Below are positions 1-6,408 of a stretch of 7,035 nt of DNA, piece by piece. Made by a program: the position numbers and the translations under genes. Under the pieces are notes generated by a model. It worked only from the letters and a program-made list of their open reading frames with translations. It was not told the DNA's origin and made no database searches. This stretch comes from Bacteroidales bacterium (GTDB lineage: Bacteria; Bacteroidota; Bacteroidia; Bacteroidales; UBA932): NCBI GenBank assembly GCA_017535125.1, contig JAFXUS010000014.1, positions 1-7,035 on the forward strand. Reading direction: 5' to 3'. Every line of letters begins with the position of its first letter. Within the stretch, counting starts at the first letter, position 1.

Positions 1-21
1 CCCCGTAAAGAGTAAGAGACC

Positions 22-1017
22 ATGGCACTTTTCGAAAGCTACGAGCGTCGCATTAATCAGATTAATGCTGCTCTCAACAAGTACGGTATCAAGGACATCG
101 ACGAGGCCAAGGCCATCTGCGATGCGAAGGGTATCGACCCGTACAAGATCTGCGAGGACACCCAGAAGATCTGCTTCGAGAATGCGAAGTGGGCTTATGT
201 CGTGGGCGCTGCCATCGCCATCAAGAAGGGCGTGAAGACTGCCGCCGAGGCCGCCGAGGCCATCGGTGAGGGTCTGCAGGCCTTCTGCATCCCCGGTTCC
301 GTCGCTGACGACCGCAAGGTCGGTCTCGGCCACGGCAACCTCGCCGCCCGCCTCCTCTCCGAGGAGACCGAGTGCTTCGCCTTCCTGGCCGGCCACGAGT
401 CCTACGCTGCCGCCGAAGGCGCCATCAAGATCGCTGAAATGGCTAACAAGGTACGCCAGAAGCCGCTCCGCGTCATCCTGAACGGTCTCGGCAAGGACGC
501 TGCGAAGATCATTTCCCGCATCAACGGTTTCACCTATGTCCAGACCCAGTTTGACTACGCCACCGGCGAGCTGAAGATCGTCAGCGAGAAGCGTTACTCC
601 GACGGTGTTCGCGGCGGCGTGCGCTGCTACGGTGCCGACGACGTCCGCGAGGGCGTGGCCATCCTCTGGAAAGAGAACGTGGACATCTCCATCACCGGTA
701 ACTCCACCAACCCGACCCGCTTCCAGCACCCCGTGGCCGGCACGTACAAGAAAGAGCGTGTCCTCGCGGGCAAGAAGTACTTCTCCGTGGCTTCCGGCGG
801 TGGTACCGGCCGTACCCTGCACCCGGACAACATGGCCGCCGGTCCTGCCTCCTACGGTATGACCGACACCCTGGGCCGCATGCACTCCGATGCGCAGTTC
901 GCCGGTTCTTCCTCCGTGCCTGCGCACGTGGAGATGATGGGCTTCCTGGGCATGGGCAACAACCCGATGGTCGGCGCTTCCGTCGCCGTCGCCGTGGCTG
1001 TCGCTCAGGCGATGTAA
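22..1017 (+). CDS. GGGtGRT-family protein, function unknown
   Basis: A 331-residue protein carrying the signature GGGTGRT at residues 259-265, which names the family (Pfam 'GGGtGRT protein'). The length matches the family's usual ~330 residues, so it appears complete. No biochemical role is established as far as I know. Other features are a glycine- and histidine-rich stretch around 100-125 (GLGHGN, AGHES), a second small-residue region at 276-315, and six cysteines (33, 44, 51, 89, 118, 202). There is no signal peptide; the alanine/valine-rich C-terminus (317-330) is too short and late to be a clear membrane anchor. Codons are strongly biased (AAG for Lys, C- or T-ending elsewhere), suggesting high expression. 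The ATG at 22 gives the expected N-terminus. The 21 bases before it include an in-frame TAA (13-15) that could end an upstream gene, so it may be the last gene of an operon. Transcription probably stops at the hairpin at 1054-1083. Confidence 0.9.
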   Translation: MALFESYERRINQINAALNKYGIKDIDEAKAICDAKGIDPYKICEDTQKICFENAKWAYVVGAAIAIKKGVKTAAEAAEAIGEGLQAFCIPGSVADDRKVGLGHGNLAARLLSEETECFAFLAGHESYAAAEGAIKIAEMANKVRQKPLRVILNGLGKDAAKIISRINGFTYVQTQFDYATGELKIVSEKRYSDGVRGGVRCYGADDVREGVAILWKENVDISITGNSTNPTRFQHPVAGTYKKERVLAGKKYFSVASGGGTGRTLHPDNMAAGPASYGMTDTLGRMHSDAQFAGSSSVPAHVEMMGFLGMGNNPMVGASVAVAVAVAQAM

Positions 1018-1021
1018 GAGG

Positions 1022-1044
1022 TTCCGGGTCAAGCCCGGAATGAC
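1022..1044. repeat. REP-like short palindrome (TTCCGGG-loop-CCCGGAA)
   Basis: A perfect 7-bp inverted repeat (1022-1028 with 1034-1040) around a 5-nt loop, followed by TGAC. Read on the minus strand it is a GTCATTCCGGGCTTGACCCG-type element, which translates as a 'SHSGLDPE' peptide in one frame. From memory, this core occurs as a dispersed repeat in many unrelated bacterial genomes. It lies 5 bases after the GGGtGRT stop codon and before the terminator. It has no T-tract of its own, so it is more likely a repeat or mRNA-end structure than a terminator. Its copy number cannot be judged from one window. Confidence 0.5.
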
Positions 1045-1053
1045 TATAAGGAA

Positions 1054-1083
1054 AAAGAAGCAGCCTCAGCGGGCTGCTTCTTT
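1054..1083. terminator. Bidirectional intrinsic terminator
   Basis: A perfect 12-bp stem (1054-1065 with 1072-1083) closes a 6-nt loop (1066-1071). The stem core is AGCAGCC/GGCTGCT. On the plus strand it leads into a T-rich stretch (TTCTTTCATTTT), and on the minus strand into TTCTTTTTCC, so both convergent genes can use it. It follows the GGGtGRT gene by 36 bases. It also contains the stop codon (1066-1068, in the loop) and the last codons of the cysteine-rich gene on the minus strand. Confidence 0.85.
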
Positions 1084-1560
1084 CATTTTCTCTGCGGCGA
1101 TTGTGGCCGCGTTGCGGATAATCTCGGGGCAGGGGCGTTTCTTGTAGTATTCCGCCGTGCGCGCCGAGGGAGCGGGCCCTTCCGGTTGGCGGTCCTTCAG
1201 CCCCAGCAGCTCCGCGCAGACGATGCTGCCGCCGTTGCGTTCGCGGAAGTCCGCGGCCATTTCCTGCACGAGGGTGTAGTTTGCCGTGCGCGTCGCCATG
1301 TCGGACGGTCCGGCGGGGCGGAGGAAGCCGGCGAGCATCGTGCAGGCGCTGAAGCTGCCGCACACCTCGCGCAGCCGCGCAAAGCCGCCGCCGAAGCCGG
1401 AACCGACGGTCTGCAGCCATTCCGCGGACGCGGCACCGTTCGCCTCCAGGACGTCGGCGAACGCAAGCAGGACGGCCTGGCAGCAGTTGTATCCTTCCAG
1501 GAAATAGTTCCGGGCGCGCTCACCGCGCTCCGCGGGATTGAAATCTTCGGGCAGTACCAT
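1066..1560 (-). CDS. C_GCAxxG_C_C-family probable redox protein
   Basis: A 164-residue cysteine-rich protein resembling the C_GCAxxG_C_C (putative redox-active) family. The order of motifs fits: GYNCCQAV (23-30, Cys26/Cys27), a glycine-rich GSGFGGGFARL (53-63), EVCGSFSA (65-72, Cys67, then Cys73), a Cys in NGGSIVCAELLG (Cys115) and a late Cys in RPCPEIIRNAA (Cys144). The usual CGAxxG core is altered to CGSFSA. The conserved cysteines suggest a thiol- or metal-based redox function, but substrate and partner are unknown. No signal peptide is visible, so it is probably cytoplasmic. The ATG at 1560 lies 6 nt after the stop of the nucleoside kinase gene, so the two are probably co-transcribed from the divergent promoter region near 3240. 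The 3' end overlaps the shared terminator: the stop codon sits in the hairpin loop and the KEAAR codons form one arm. Confidence 0.82.
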   Translation of the reverse strand: MVLPEDFNPAERGERARNYFLEGYNCCQAVLLAFADVLEANGAASAEWLQTVGSGFGGGFARLREVCGSFSACTMLAGFLRPAGPSDMATRTANYTLVQEMAADFRERNGGSIVCAELLGLKDRQPEGPAPSARTAEYYKKRPCPEIIRNAATIAAEKMKEAAR

Positions 1561-1566
1561 AGGCGT

Positions 1567-3219
1567 CTATCCGATGTAGCTCCGGACGAAGGAGGTCGGC
1601 GGAAGTTCCTTTTCGGACACCGGCACGAAATAGTGCAGGAAGAGCAGCAGGCGGTGCGCCTCGCTGTATTCCGGGCAGTTGCGCGGCACGGTGGCGAGGA
1701 TACGCTCCGCATGCGTGCGCAGTACGGCGAATTCCAGCAGGTAGGCGGAATTGAAGAGCACGTCTGCGTCCTCCTGGAACGGATAGATCCACTTGACCTC
1801 GGCGCGGCGCACGTTGGGCCAGTTGGAGATGGTCTCCCGGGCCGAGAAGGCGCCCTTGTTGAAATCGCGCACGATGCGGCGCAGCAGACGGTTGTCACTG
1901 GTCGGGATGCAGTTGTGGTCGTCGAGCGAGATGCTGGTGATCGTGTTGATGAAGATGCGGAACTTGGAGGCTTCCGGCACGAGGTCCGTCAGCTTGGGAT
2001 TCAGGGCGTGGATGCCCTCGATCAGCAGGATGGAACCCTCGTCGAGTTTGAGATGCTTTCCATTGAATTCCCGCTTGCCTGTCACGAAGTTATACTCCGG
2101 CACCTCAACATCTTCTCCAGCAAGAAGCTGCAGCACGTCTTCCTGCAGGTAGTCGTGGTCCACGGTCTCGAAATTGTCGAAATCATAGGAGCCGTCCGGC
2201 AGCTTGGGCGTGTCCACGCGGTTGACGAAATAGTCGTCCGTCGAGAAGGACACGGGATGCAGGCCGCAGGCCTTCAGCTGCACGCTCAGGCGCTTGCAGA
2301 AGGTGCTCTTGCCGCTGCTGGTGGGTCCGGTGATCAGGACGATGCGCACGGGATCCTCCTGGGCGTGGCGCCGCTCGATTTCCTCGGCGATCTGGACGAT
2401 CTTCTTCTCCTGGAGCGCCTCGGCCACCTGGATGAGGTCGGGCGCCTGTCCCTGCTGGCAGGCAGCGTTGACGTCGCCCACGTTGGCCAGGCCCATGATG
2501 CGGTTCCAGTGCATGGTCTCCTTGAACACTTCGAAGGTCTTGGGCTGCTCGCGGAAGGGAGCAAGCTCTTCGGGCGCGTGGCGGTCCGGCACCCGCAGCA
2601 GCATGCCGCCGCGGTACGGGGTGAGCTCCCAGACCTTCAGCAGGCCCGTGGACGGGACGAGCGCGTCATAGAAATAGTCGGCCGTGTCCTGCAGGCTGTA
2701 GTAGGTGATATAGACGTCTCCGCAGGTGCGGAGCAGCTTCACCTTGTCTTCGTAGCCCAGCTTCTTGAAGATGCGGATGGCTTCGGCCACCTGGACTTCA
2801 TGCCGACGGAAAGGGAGGTCGGCCGCCACAAGTTCGCGCATGTGCGCACGGACCGCTTCCGTTTCCTCGGCCGTCACGGACGAGCCGTCCGGCTTGTCCA
2901 CGGTGCAGAAATAGCCCTTGGAGATGGGTCGGCGCAGGATGACGCGGAAATCCGGATACAGGTCGCGCACCGATTTGCAGAGCAGGAAGGCGAGCGAACG
3001 GCAGTAAACGCTGCGTCCGTTGTAAGAACGGTAATCGAGGAATTCTACGTCCCGGTTGTTGAATACGCGGAATTTCAATCCTTCGGCGACATTGTTCACC
3101 TTGGCGGAGAGGATGTCGTACGGGCGCTCGAAGTCGAATGCCGGCAGCATTTCCAGCAGCGTGGTCCCTTCCTGGAATTCCTGGAAGGAGTCCGTGTTCT
3201 TACAATAGATTTTCAGCAT
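1567..3219 (-). CDS. Nucleoside kinase, uridine kinase-like, with TGS and ThrRS-like N-terminal domains
   Basis: A 550-residue protein of the long bacterial nucleoside (uridine) kinase type; it should transfer the ATP gamma-phosphate to a nucleoside in pyrimidine salvage. Three parts are visible. Residues 1-60 resemble a TGS domain. Residues ~75-250 resemble the second N-terminal domain of threonyl-tRNA synthetase (LAFLLCKSV, KGYFCTVD, VPSTGLLKVWEL). Residues ~290-500 form the kinase, with Walker A GPTSSGKST (298-306), STDDYF (326-331, substrate and Mg side), EGIHALN (401-407) and an arginine-rich lid (TSDNRLLRRIVRD, 440-452). The ThrRS-like domain lacks the metal ligands of the real editing site: the HxxxH positions are Phe78 and Lys82, and CRGPH is replaced by FYDAL. 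It therefore probably binds or regulates rather than edits. The exact nucleoside cannot be read from sequence. The ATG at 3219 gives a full TGS domain; the gene diverges from the phosphoribosyltransferase-like gene. Confidence 0.9.
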   Translation of the reverse strand: MLKIYCKNTDSFQEFQEGTTLLEMLPAFDFERPYDILSAKVNNVAEGLKFRVFNNRDVEFLDYRSYNGRSVYCRSLAFLLCKSVRDLYPDFRVILRRPISKGYFCTVDKPDGSSVTAEETEAVRAHMRELVAADLPFRRHEVQVAEAIRIFKKLGYEDKVKLLRTCGDVYITYYSLQDTADYFYDALVPSTGLLKVWELTPYRGGMLLRVPDRHAPEELAPFREQPKTFEVFKETMHWNRIMGLANVGDVNAACQQGQAPDLIQVAEALQEKKIVQIAEEIERRHAQEDPVRIVLITGPTSSGKSTFCKRLSVQLKACGLHPVSFSTDDYFVNRVDTPKLPDGSYDFDNFETVDHDYLQEDVLQLLAGEDVEVPEYNFVTGKREFNGKHLKLDEGSILLIEGIHALNPKLTDLVPEASKFRIFINTITSISLDDHNCIPTSDNRLLRRIVRDFNKGAFSARETISNWPNVRRAEVKWIYPFQEDADVLFNSAYLLEFAVLRTHAERILATVPRNCPEYSEAHRLLLFLHYFVPVSEKELPPTSFVRSYIG

Positions 3220-3241
3220 CGTGAAGTATGGTTAGCCTTTA

Positions 3242-3249
3242 CAAAATTA
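3242..3249 (-). promoter_or_regulatory. Probable Bacteroidota promoter (-7 element) for the nucleoside kinase operon
   Basis: On the minus strand this reads TAATTTTG, an exact fit to the Bacteroidota -7 consensus TAnnTTTG, 22 bases upstream of the kinase ATG. Transcription would start near 3236, leaving a short leader of about 17 nt. I see no convincing TTTG-type -33 element at the expected distance, so the call rests on the -7 match and its position in the divergent AT-rich gap. Confidence 0.5.
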
Positions 3250-3261
3250 ACAATATTTTAG

Positions 3262-3269
3262 TATATTTG
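3262..3269 (+). promoter_or_regulatory. Probable Bacteroidota promoter (-7 element) for the PRTase-codB transcript
   Basis: TATATTTG matches the TAnnTTTG consensus exactly, with a weak -33 candidate (TTTA, 3238-3241) 24 bases upstream. Transcription would start near 3275. The same eight bases recur ahead of upp at 5655-5662. The element lies only 12 bases from the opposing minus-strand element, so the two polymerase sites overlap. Confidence 0.6.
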
Positions 3270-3287
3270 TATCCCGATTGGACCAAA

Positions 3288-3293
3288 AGGGAG
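3288..3293 (+). promoter_or_regulatory. Shine-Dalgarno sequence setting the PRTase-like start
   Basis: AGGGAG lies 5 bases before the ATG at 3299. It supports that ATG over an in-frame TTG at 3278, which would fall almost on the predicted transcription start and have no ribosome site. Confidence 0.6.
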
Positions 3294-3298
3294 AATCC

Positions 3299-4384
3299 AT
3301 GTCACATATTCCGCAAGATGCTTTCCTGCAGCTGCTAGGAACGCAGAACAGCACGAGCATCTACCAGCTCCGGTCCGACGGGCTGACCAACCAATATTAT
3401 GTCGTGAGTGGCGAGGGCACCCGCCACCTGATGGCTTCTCCGGAAGTCGTCGGGTACGAATCTTACCTGGCCATGAAGCCGGCGACCACGGCGGCGCTGC
3501 AATATTTCTCCGAACACGGTCTGACCTGCGAGGTCGATATCCTGACCATCCTGCGCGGCGGGCTCAACTATCCGCTCGAGGACTGCTGCTACAAGGCCGG
3601 CATCCGGGTCCCCAACATGAATTTCATCTCCTGCGAGCGCAAGATCGAGAATGGCGTGATCACGGGACTGGACATCAAATACGAGAAGCTCCACATCGCG
3701 CAGGACATCACCCTGATGATCGGCGACATCATCGCCAGCGGCGACACGCTGCGCCTCTGCCTGTCGCAGGTCGTGGATCATTTCCGCCGGCGCGGCGGCA
3801 GCCTCAAACGCATCATTTTCTTCACGATCGGCGGCACGAAAGCCATCCCGCTGATGGAGCGTTTCACGCGGGAGATCCGGCAGGTCTTCCCGCAATTCGA
3901 GGGTTTCCGCTGCGTGTTCTATGAAGGCATCTTCACGGTCTATGAAGACAAGGGCGTCTCGGGCATCAACATCCCGGACATCGACTTCGGCTGGCGCGGC
4001 GGCATCGTGGCCCCGGAATTCCGGCACTACGTGCTGAGCTTCCTGGAGGACGCGCTCTTCGAGAAATGCATCATCTACGACGGGGGAGCGCGACGTTACG
4101 AAATTCCGGCGCACTACGAGGAGGTGATGGAATACTGGGAGGCCCTGCTCGCGCGGGCGCCGCAGATCGATTTCCCGGCGTTCGTCGCCGAGAAGATCGG
4201 CTACAGCCGCCCCATCGACTATGAAAACTGGCGTAAACTGAACGGCTATACGGAACTGGACGTGCAGAAGCTTTTCGAGCTGGAGCAGCACTACCTGGAC
4301 ATCGTGTCCGCGCGTACGCTGCAGGAGATTTGCGTGCGCCGCATCCGTGAGATCCGCTCGGACCTGGGAAAATATGTACAATAA
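3299..4384 (+). CDS. Phosphoribosyltransferase-like protein with C-terminal extension
   Basis: A 361-residue protein with a type I phosphoribosyltransferase core. Visible elements are ILRGGLNYP (84-92, the loop after the first core strand), LMIGDIIASGDTL (139-151, the PRPP-binding loop) and IIFFTIGGTKAI (172-183). In the PRPP loop the usual acidic pair is Gly-Asp instead of Asp-Asp, and the T-G of the TG(G/R)T end is Ser-Gly, with Asp before the Thr. The loop is recognisable but altered. About 150 residues after the core (roughly 210-361) match nothing I can name; they include a charged, helical C-terminus. No signal peptide or membrane segment is seen. It is the first gene of a transcript with codB 12 nt downstream, and upp follows, so a role in base or nucleotide salvage, or PRPP-responsive control, is inferred. 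The acceptor base cannot be assigned. The ATG at 3299 is preferred for its Shine-Dalgarno site. Confidence 0.75.
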   Translation: MSHIPQDAFLQLLGTQNSTSIYQLRSDGLTNQYYVVSGEGTRHLMASPEVVGYESYLAMKPATTAALQYFSEHGLTCEVDILTILRGGLNYPLEDCCYKAGIRVPNMNFISCERKIENGVITGLDIKYEKLHIAQDITLMIGDIIASGDTLRLCLSQVVDHFRRRGGSLKRIIFFTIGGTKAIPLMERFTREIRQVFPQFEGFRCVFYEGIFTVYEDKGVSGINIPDIDFGWRGGIVAPEFRHYVLSFLEDALFEKCIIYDGGARRYEIPAHYEEVMEYWEALLARAPQIDFPAFVAEKIGYSRPIDYENWRKLNGYTELDVQKLFELEQHYLDIVSARTLQEICVRRIREIRSDLGKYVQ

Positions 4385-4396
4385 ACATACACGAAG

Positions 4397-5653
4397 ATGA
4401 GTACCAAAACCAAGGTCGATTACGACTACACCGCCGGCAAGGTCGCGCAGACCGGCCGCAAGAGCAACCTGAGCATGTTCATGATCATGCTCGGCTTCAC
4501 CTTCTTCTCCGCCAGCATGTGGGTGGGCCAGGAAATGGCCGCCGGGCTGGATTTCAAAGGCTTCATCCTGGCCATGCTGCTGGGCGGCCTCATCCTGGGC
4601 GCCTATACCGGCGCGCTCGGCTACATCGGCGCGGAGAGTGGTCTGACTCTGGACATGCTGGCCCGCAAGAGCTTCGGCACGAAAGGCAGCTGGCTGCCCA
4701 GCGCCATGATCAGCCTCACCCAGACAGGATGGTTCGGCGTGGGCCTGGCGATGTTCGCCATTCCCGTGGCCAAGGAACTCATGGGCCTGGAGGTGACGCC
4801 TGACCACATGCCGGCCGTGGGCTACGTGCTGGTGGGCATCGCCGGCATCCTGATGACGGCCAGCGCTTATTTCGGCATCAAGAGCCTGACGCTGATCAGC
4901 TACATCGCGGTGCCGCTCGTGGCCATCCTGGGCACCGTGGCGATGATTCTCGCCATCAAGCGCGGCGACGCGGGGCTGGTCGAGCAGTTCGCCAAGGGAA
5001 CCAAGGACCTTTCCGTCATCGCCGGCGCCGGTCTGGTGGTCGGCAGCTTCGTGTCCGGCGGCACGGCCACGCCCAACTTCACCCGCTTCGCGAAAAATGC
5101 GCGGGTGGGCCTCTGGGTCACGGTCGTCGCCTTCTTCATCGGCAACAGCCTGATGTTCCTGTTCGGTGCCGTGTCCAGCATCTACGCGGGCGGCAACGAC
5201 ATCTTTGAGGTCATGCTGAACCTGAATCTTTTCTACTTCGCCATCCTGGTGCTCGGCCTGAACATCTGGACCACCAACGACAATGCGCTGTACTCCGCCG
5301 GTCTCGGTTTCTCCAATATCTTCGGCCTTTCGAAGAAGACCATGGTCCTCATCTCCGGCATCGTCGGCACCGTGGCAGCCGTGTGGCTGTACTGGAACTT
5401 CTGCGGCTGGCTGAACGTGCTGAACTGCACGCTGCCGCCTGTCGGCATCATCCTCATCCTGAGCTACTTCTGCAACCGTAAGCGCTACCTGGACGAGTCC
5501 ATGCCCGTGATCAGCGTCAACTGGTTCGCCGTAGTCGGCGTCGTGCTCGGCGCCGTGGTGGCCAACCTGGTGAAGTGGGGCTTCCCGGCCATCAACGGCA
5601 TGGTGGTGGCGGCCGCCTGCTTCCTGATCGGGGAGAAGTGCCGCAAAAAATAG
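4397..5653 (+). CDS. codB: Cytosine permease (NCS1 family)
   Basis: A 418-residue inner-membrane transporter, nearly the same length as E. coli CodB (419) and similar along its whole length. Recognised family blocks are FFSASMW (36-42), GYIGAESGLT (75-84), FGTKGSWLPS (93-102), TQTGWFGVGLAMFAIPV (108-124), VVGSFVSGGT (214-223), GLNIWTTNDNALY (287-299) and PPVGIILI (347-354). About twelve hydrophobic segments are present, as expected for NCS1 carriers that couple base uptake to a cation gradient. Cytosine is the most likely substrate by resemblance to CodB, but a related base is possible. The gene starts 12 nt after the phosphoribosyltransferase-like gene, so the two are probably co-transcribed; upp follows 33 bases later. 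No cytosine deaminase (codA) lies in the window, unlike the E. coli codBA operon. Confidence 0.93.
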   Translation: MSTKTKVDYDYTAGKVAQTGRKSNLSMFMIMLGFTFFSASMWVGQEMAAGLDFKGFILAMLLGGLILGAYTGALGYIGAESGLTLDMLARKSFGTKGSWLPSAMISLTQTGWFGVGLAMFAIPVAKELMGLEVTPDHMPAVGYVLVGIAGILMTASAYFGIKSLTLISYIAVPLVAILGTVAMILAIKRGDAGLVEQFAKGTKDLSVIAGAGLVVGSFVSGGTATPNFTRFAKNARVGLWVTVVAFFIGNSLMFLFGAVSSIYAGGNDIFEVMLNLNLFYFAILVLGLNIWTTNDNALYSAGLGFSNIFGLSKKTMVLISGIVGTVAAVWLYWNFCGWLNVLNCTLPPVGIILILSYFCNRKRYLDESMPVISVNWFAVVGVVLGAVVANLVKWGFPAINGMVVAAACFLIGEKCRKK

Positions 5654-5654
5654 T

Positions 5655-5662
5655 TATATTTG
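5655..5662 (+). promoter_or_regulatory. Probable Bacteroidota promoter (-7 element) for upp
   Basis: TATATTTG, an exact TAnnTTTG match, begins 2 bases after the codB stop and 32 bases before the upp ATG. It predicts a start near 5669 and a leader of about 18 nt. The -33 position would fall inside the end of codB, where I see no good TTTG. It suggests upp can be transcribed independently of codB, though read-through is also likely because no terminator separates them. Confidence 0.5.
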
Positions 5663-5686
5663 TGGGACAATAACCAATCCTGAATT

Positions 5687-6316
5687 ATGAGTCAATTACA
5701 CGTTATCGACCATCCGATGATCCAGCACAAGCTGACCATCATGCGCGACAAGGAGACGGGATCCAAGGATTTCCGCCAGCTCCTCGAGGAAATCTCCCTG
5801 CTGATGGGCTATGAGGTCACCCGCGATCTTCCCCTGGAAGACAAGGAGATCGAGACGCCGATCTGCAAGATGACGGCCAAGAAGGTGCGCGGACGCAAGC
5901 TTGCGATCGTCCCCATCCTGCGTGCGGGCATGGGCATGGTCGAAGGCCTGCATACCCTCGTTCCCGTGGCCAAGGTCGGCCACATCGGCCTCTATCGCAA
6001 CGAAGAGACGCACGAGCCCGTGGTGTACTACTGCAAGCTTCCGGAGGACATCCAGGAGCGTCTGGTGATCCTGACCGACCCGATGCTCGCGACGGGCGGA
6101 AGCTCCTGCGACGCTATCCAGATGCTGAAGGAGCGCGGATGCAACAACATCCGCCTGATGTGCCTCGTGGCGGCGCCGGAAGGCATCGCCCGGGTGCAGA
6201 AGGAGCATCCCGACGTGGACATCTATACGGCGGCCGTTGATGACCACCTGAACGCTGACGCCTACATCGTCCCGGGTCTCGGCGACGCCGGAGATAGAAT
6301 CTTCGGAACGAAATAG
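5687..6316 (+). CDS. upp: Uracil phosphoribosyltransferase
   Basis: A 209-residue cytoplasmic enzyme, the typical Upp length, catalysing uracil + PRPP to UMP + diphosphate in pyrimidine salvage. Diagnostic segments are PILRAGMGM (76-84), the PRPP loop [13 protein letters not shown] (128-140), and the C-terminal uracil-binding signature with [14 protein letters not shown] (195-208). All key positions look intact. The ATG at 5687 gives the normal N-terminus ([13 protein letters not shown]). It follows codB by 33 bases that contain a TAnnTTTG element, so it may be transcribed both from its own promoter and by read-through. Next to codB it completes a route from imported base to nucleotide, provided cytosine is deaminated elsewhere. 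Its last codons and stop lie within a 34-bp perfect palindrome. Confidence 0.97.
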   Translation: MSQLHVIDHPMIQHKLTIMRDKETGSKDFRQLLEEISLLMGYEVTRDLPLEDKEIETPICKMTAKKVRGRKLAIVPILRAGMGMVEGLHTLVPVAKVGHIGLYRNEETHEPVVYYCKLPEDIQERLVILTDPMLATGGSSCDAIQMLKERGCNNIRLMCLVAAPEGIARVQKEHPDVDIYTAAVDDHLNADAYIVPGLGDAGDRIFGTK

Positions 6317-6337
6317 GCGATCGCCTATTTCGTTCCG
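6304..6337. repeat. 34-bp perfect palindrome spanning the upp stop codon
   Basis: Bases 6304-6320 are the exact reverse complement of 6321-6337 (CGGAACGAAATAGGCGA and its complement), with no central spacer. The left arm encodes the end of upp (Gly-Thr-Lys-stop, stop at 6314-6316). In RNA it would form a stem of about 15 bp with a small loop. There is no following T-tract, so it is not a textbook intrinsic terminator, but it may protect the 3' end of the upp mRNA or help stop transcription. Confidence 0.85.
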
Positions 6338-6353
6338 GCTAACGCCTTACTCA

Positions 6354-6373
6354 TTGGGGAGTTCTCTCCCCAA
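6354..6373. repeat. Short hairpin (TTGGGGAG-TTCT-CTCCCCAA)
   Basis: A perfect 8-bp stem (6354-6361 with 6366-6373) around a TTCT loop, 16 bases after the palindrome at the end of upp. No T-run follows; the next bases are ACCCCTCCGGTCGCTTCGCT, which is itself partly self-complementary. It could be a terminator-like structure or part of a dispersed repeat. Confidence 0.65.
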
Positions 6374-6408
6374 ACCCCTCCGGTCGCTTCGCTCCGAATG
6401 TTATTGGA

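Noticed and set aside
1186..3261. A 691-codon open frame on the plus strand opposite the kinase and redox genes.
   Set aside because: The minus strand encodes two recognisable proteins with intact motifs. The plus frame gives a low-complexity His/Glu/Val/Gly-rich product typical of an antisense shadow in GC-rich DNA.
3278..3298. A TTG start adding seven residues to the PRTase-like protein.
   Set aside because: It would lie at the predicted transcription start with no ribosome site, whereas the ATG at 3299 has AGGGAG five bases upstream.
3335..4807. A 490-codon open frame on the minus strand opposite the PRTase-like gene and codB.
   Set aside because: It is antisense to well-supported genes, crosses their junction and yields a His/Ala/Asp-rich product with no recognisable motif.
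5696..6247. A 183-codon minus-strand frame opposite upp.
   Set aside because: upp is unambiguous on the plus strand; this is a shadow with no motif of its own.
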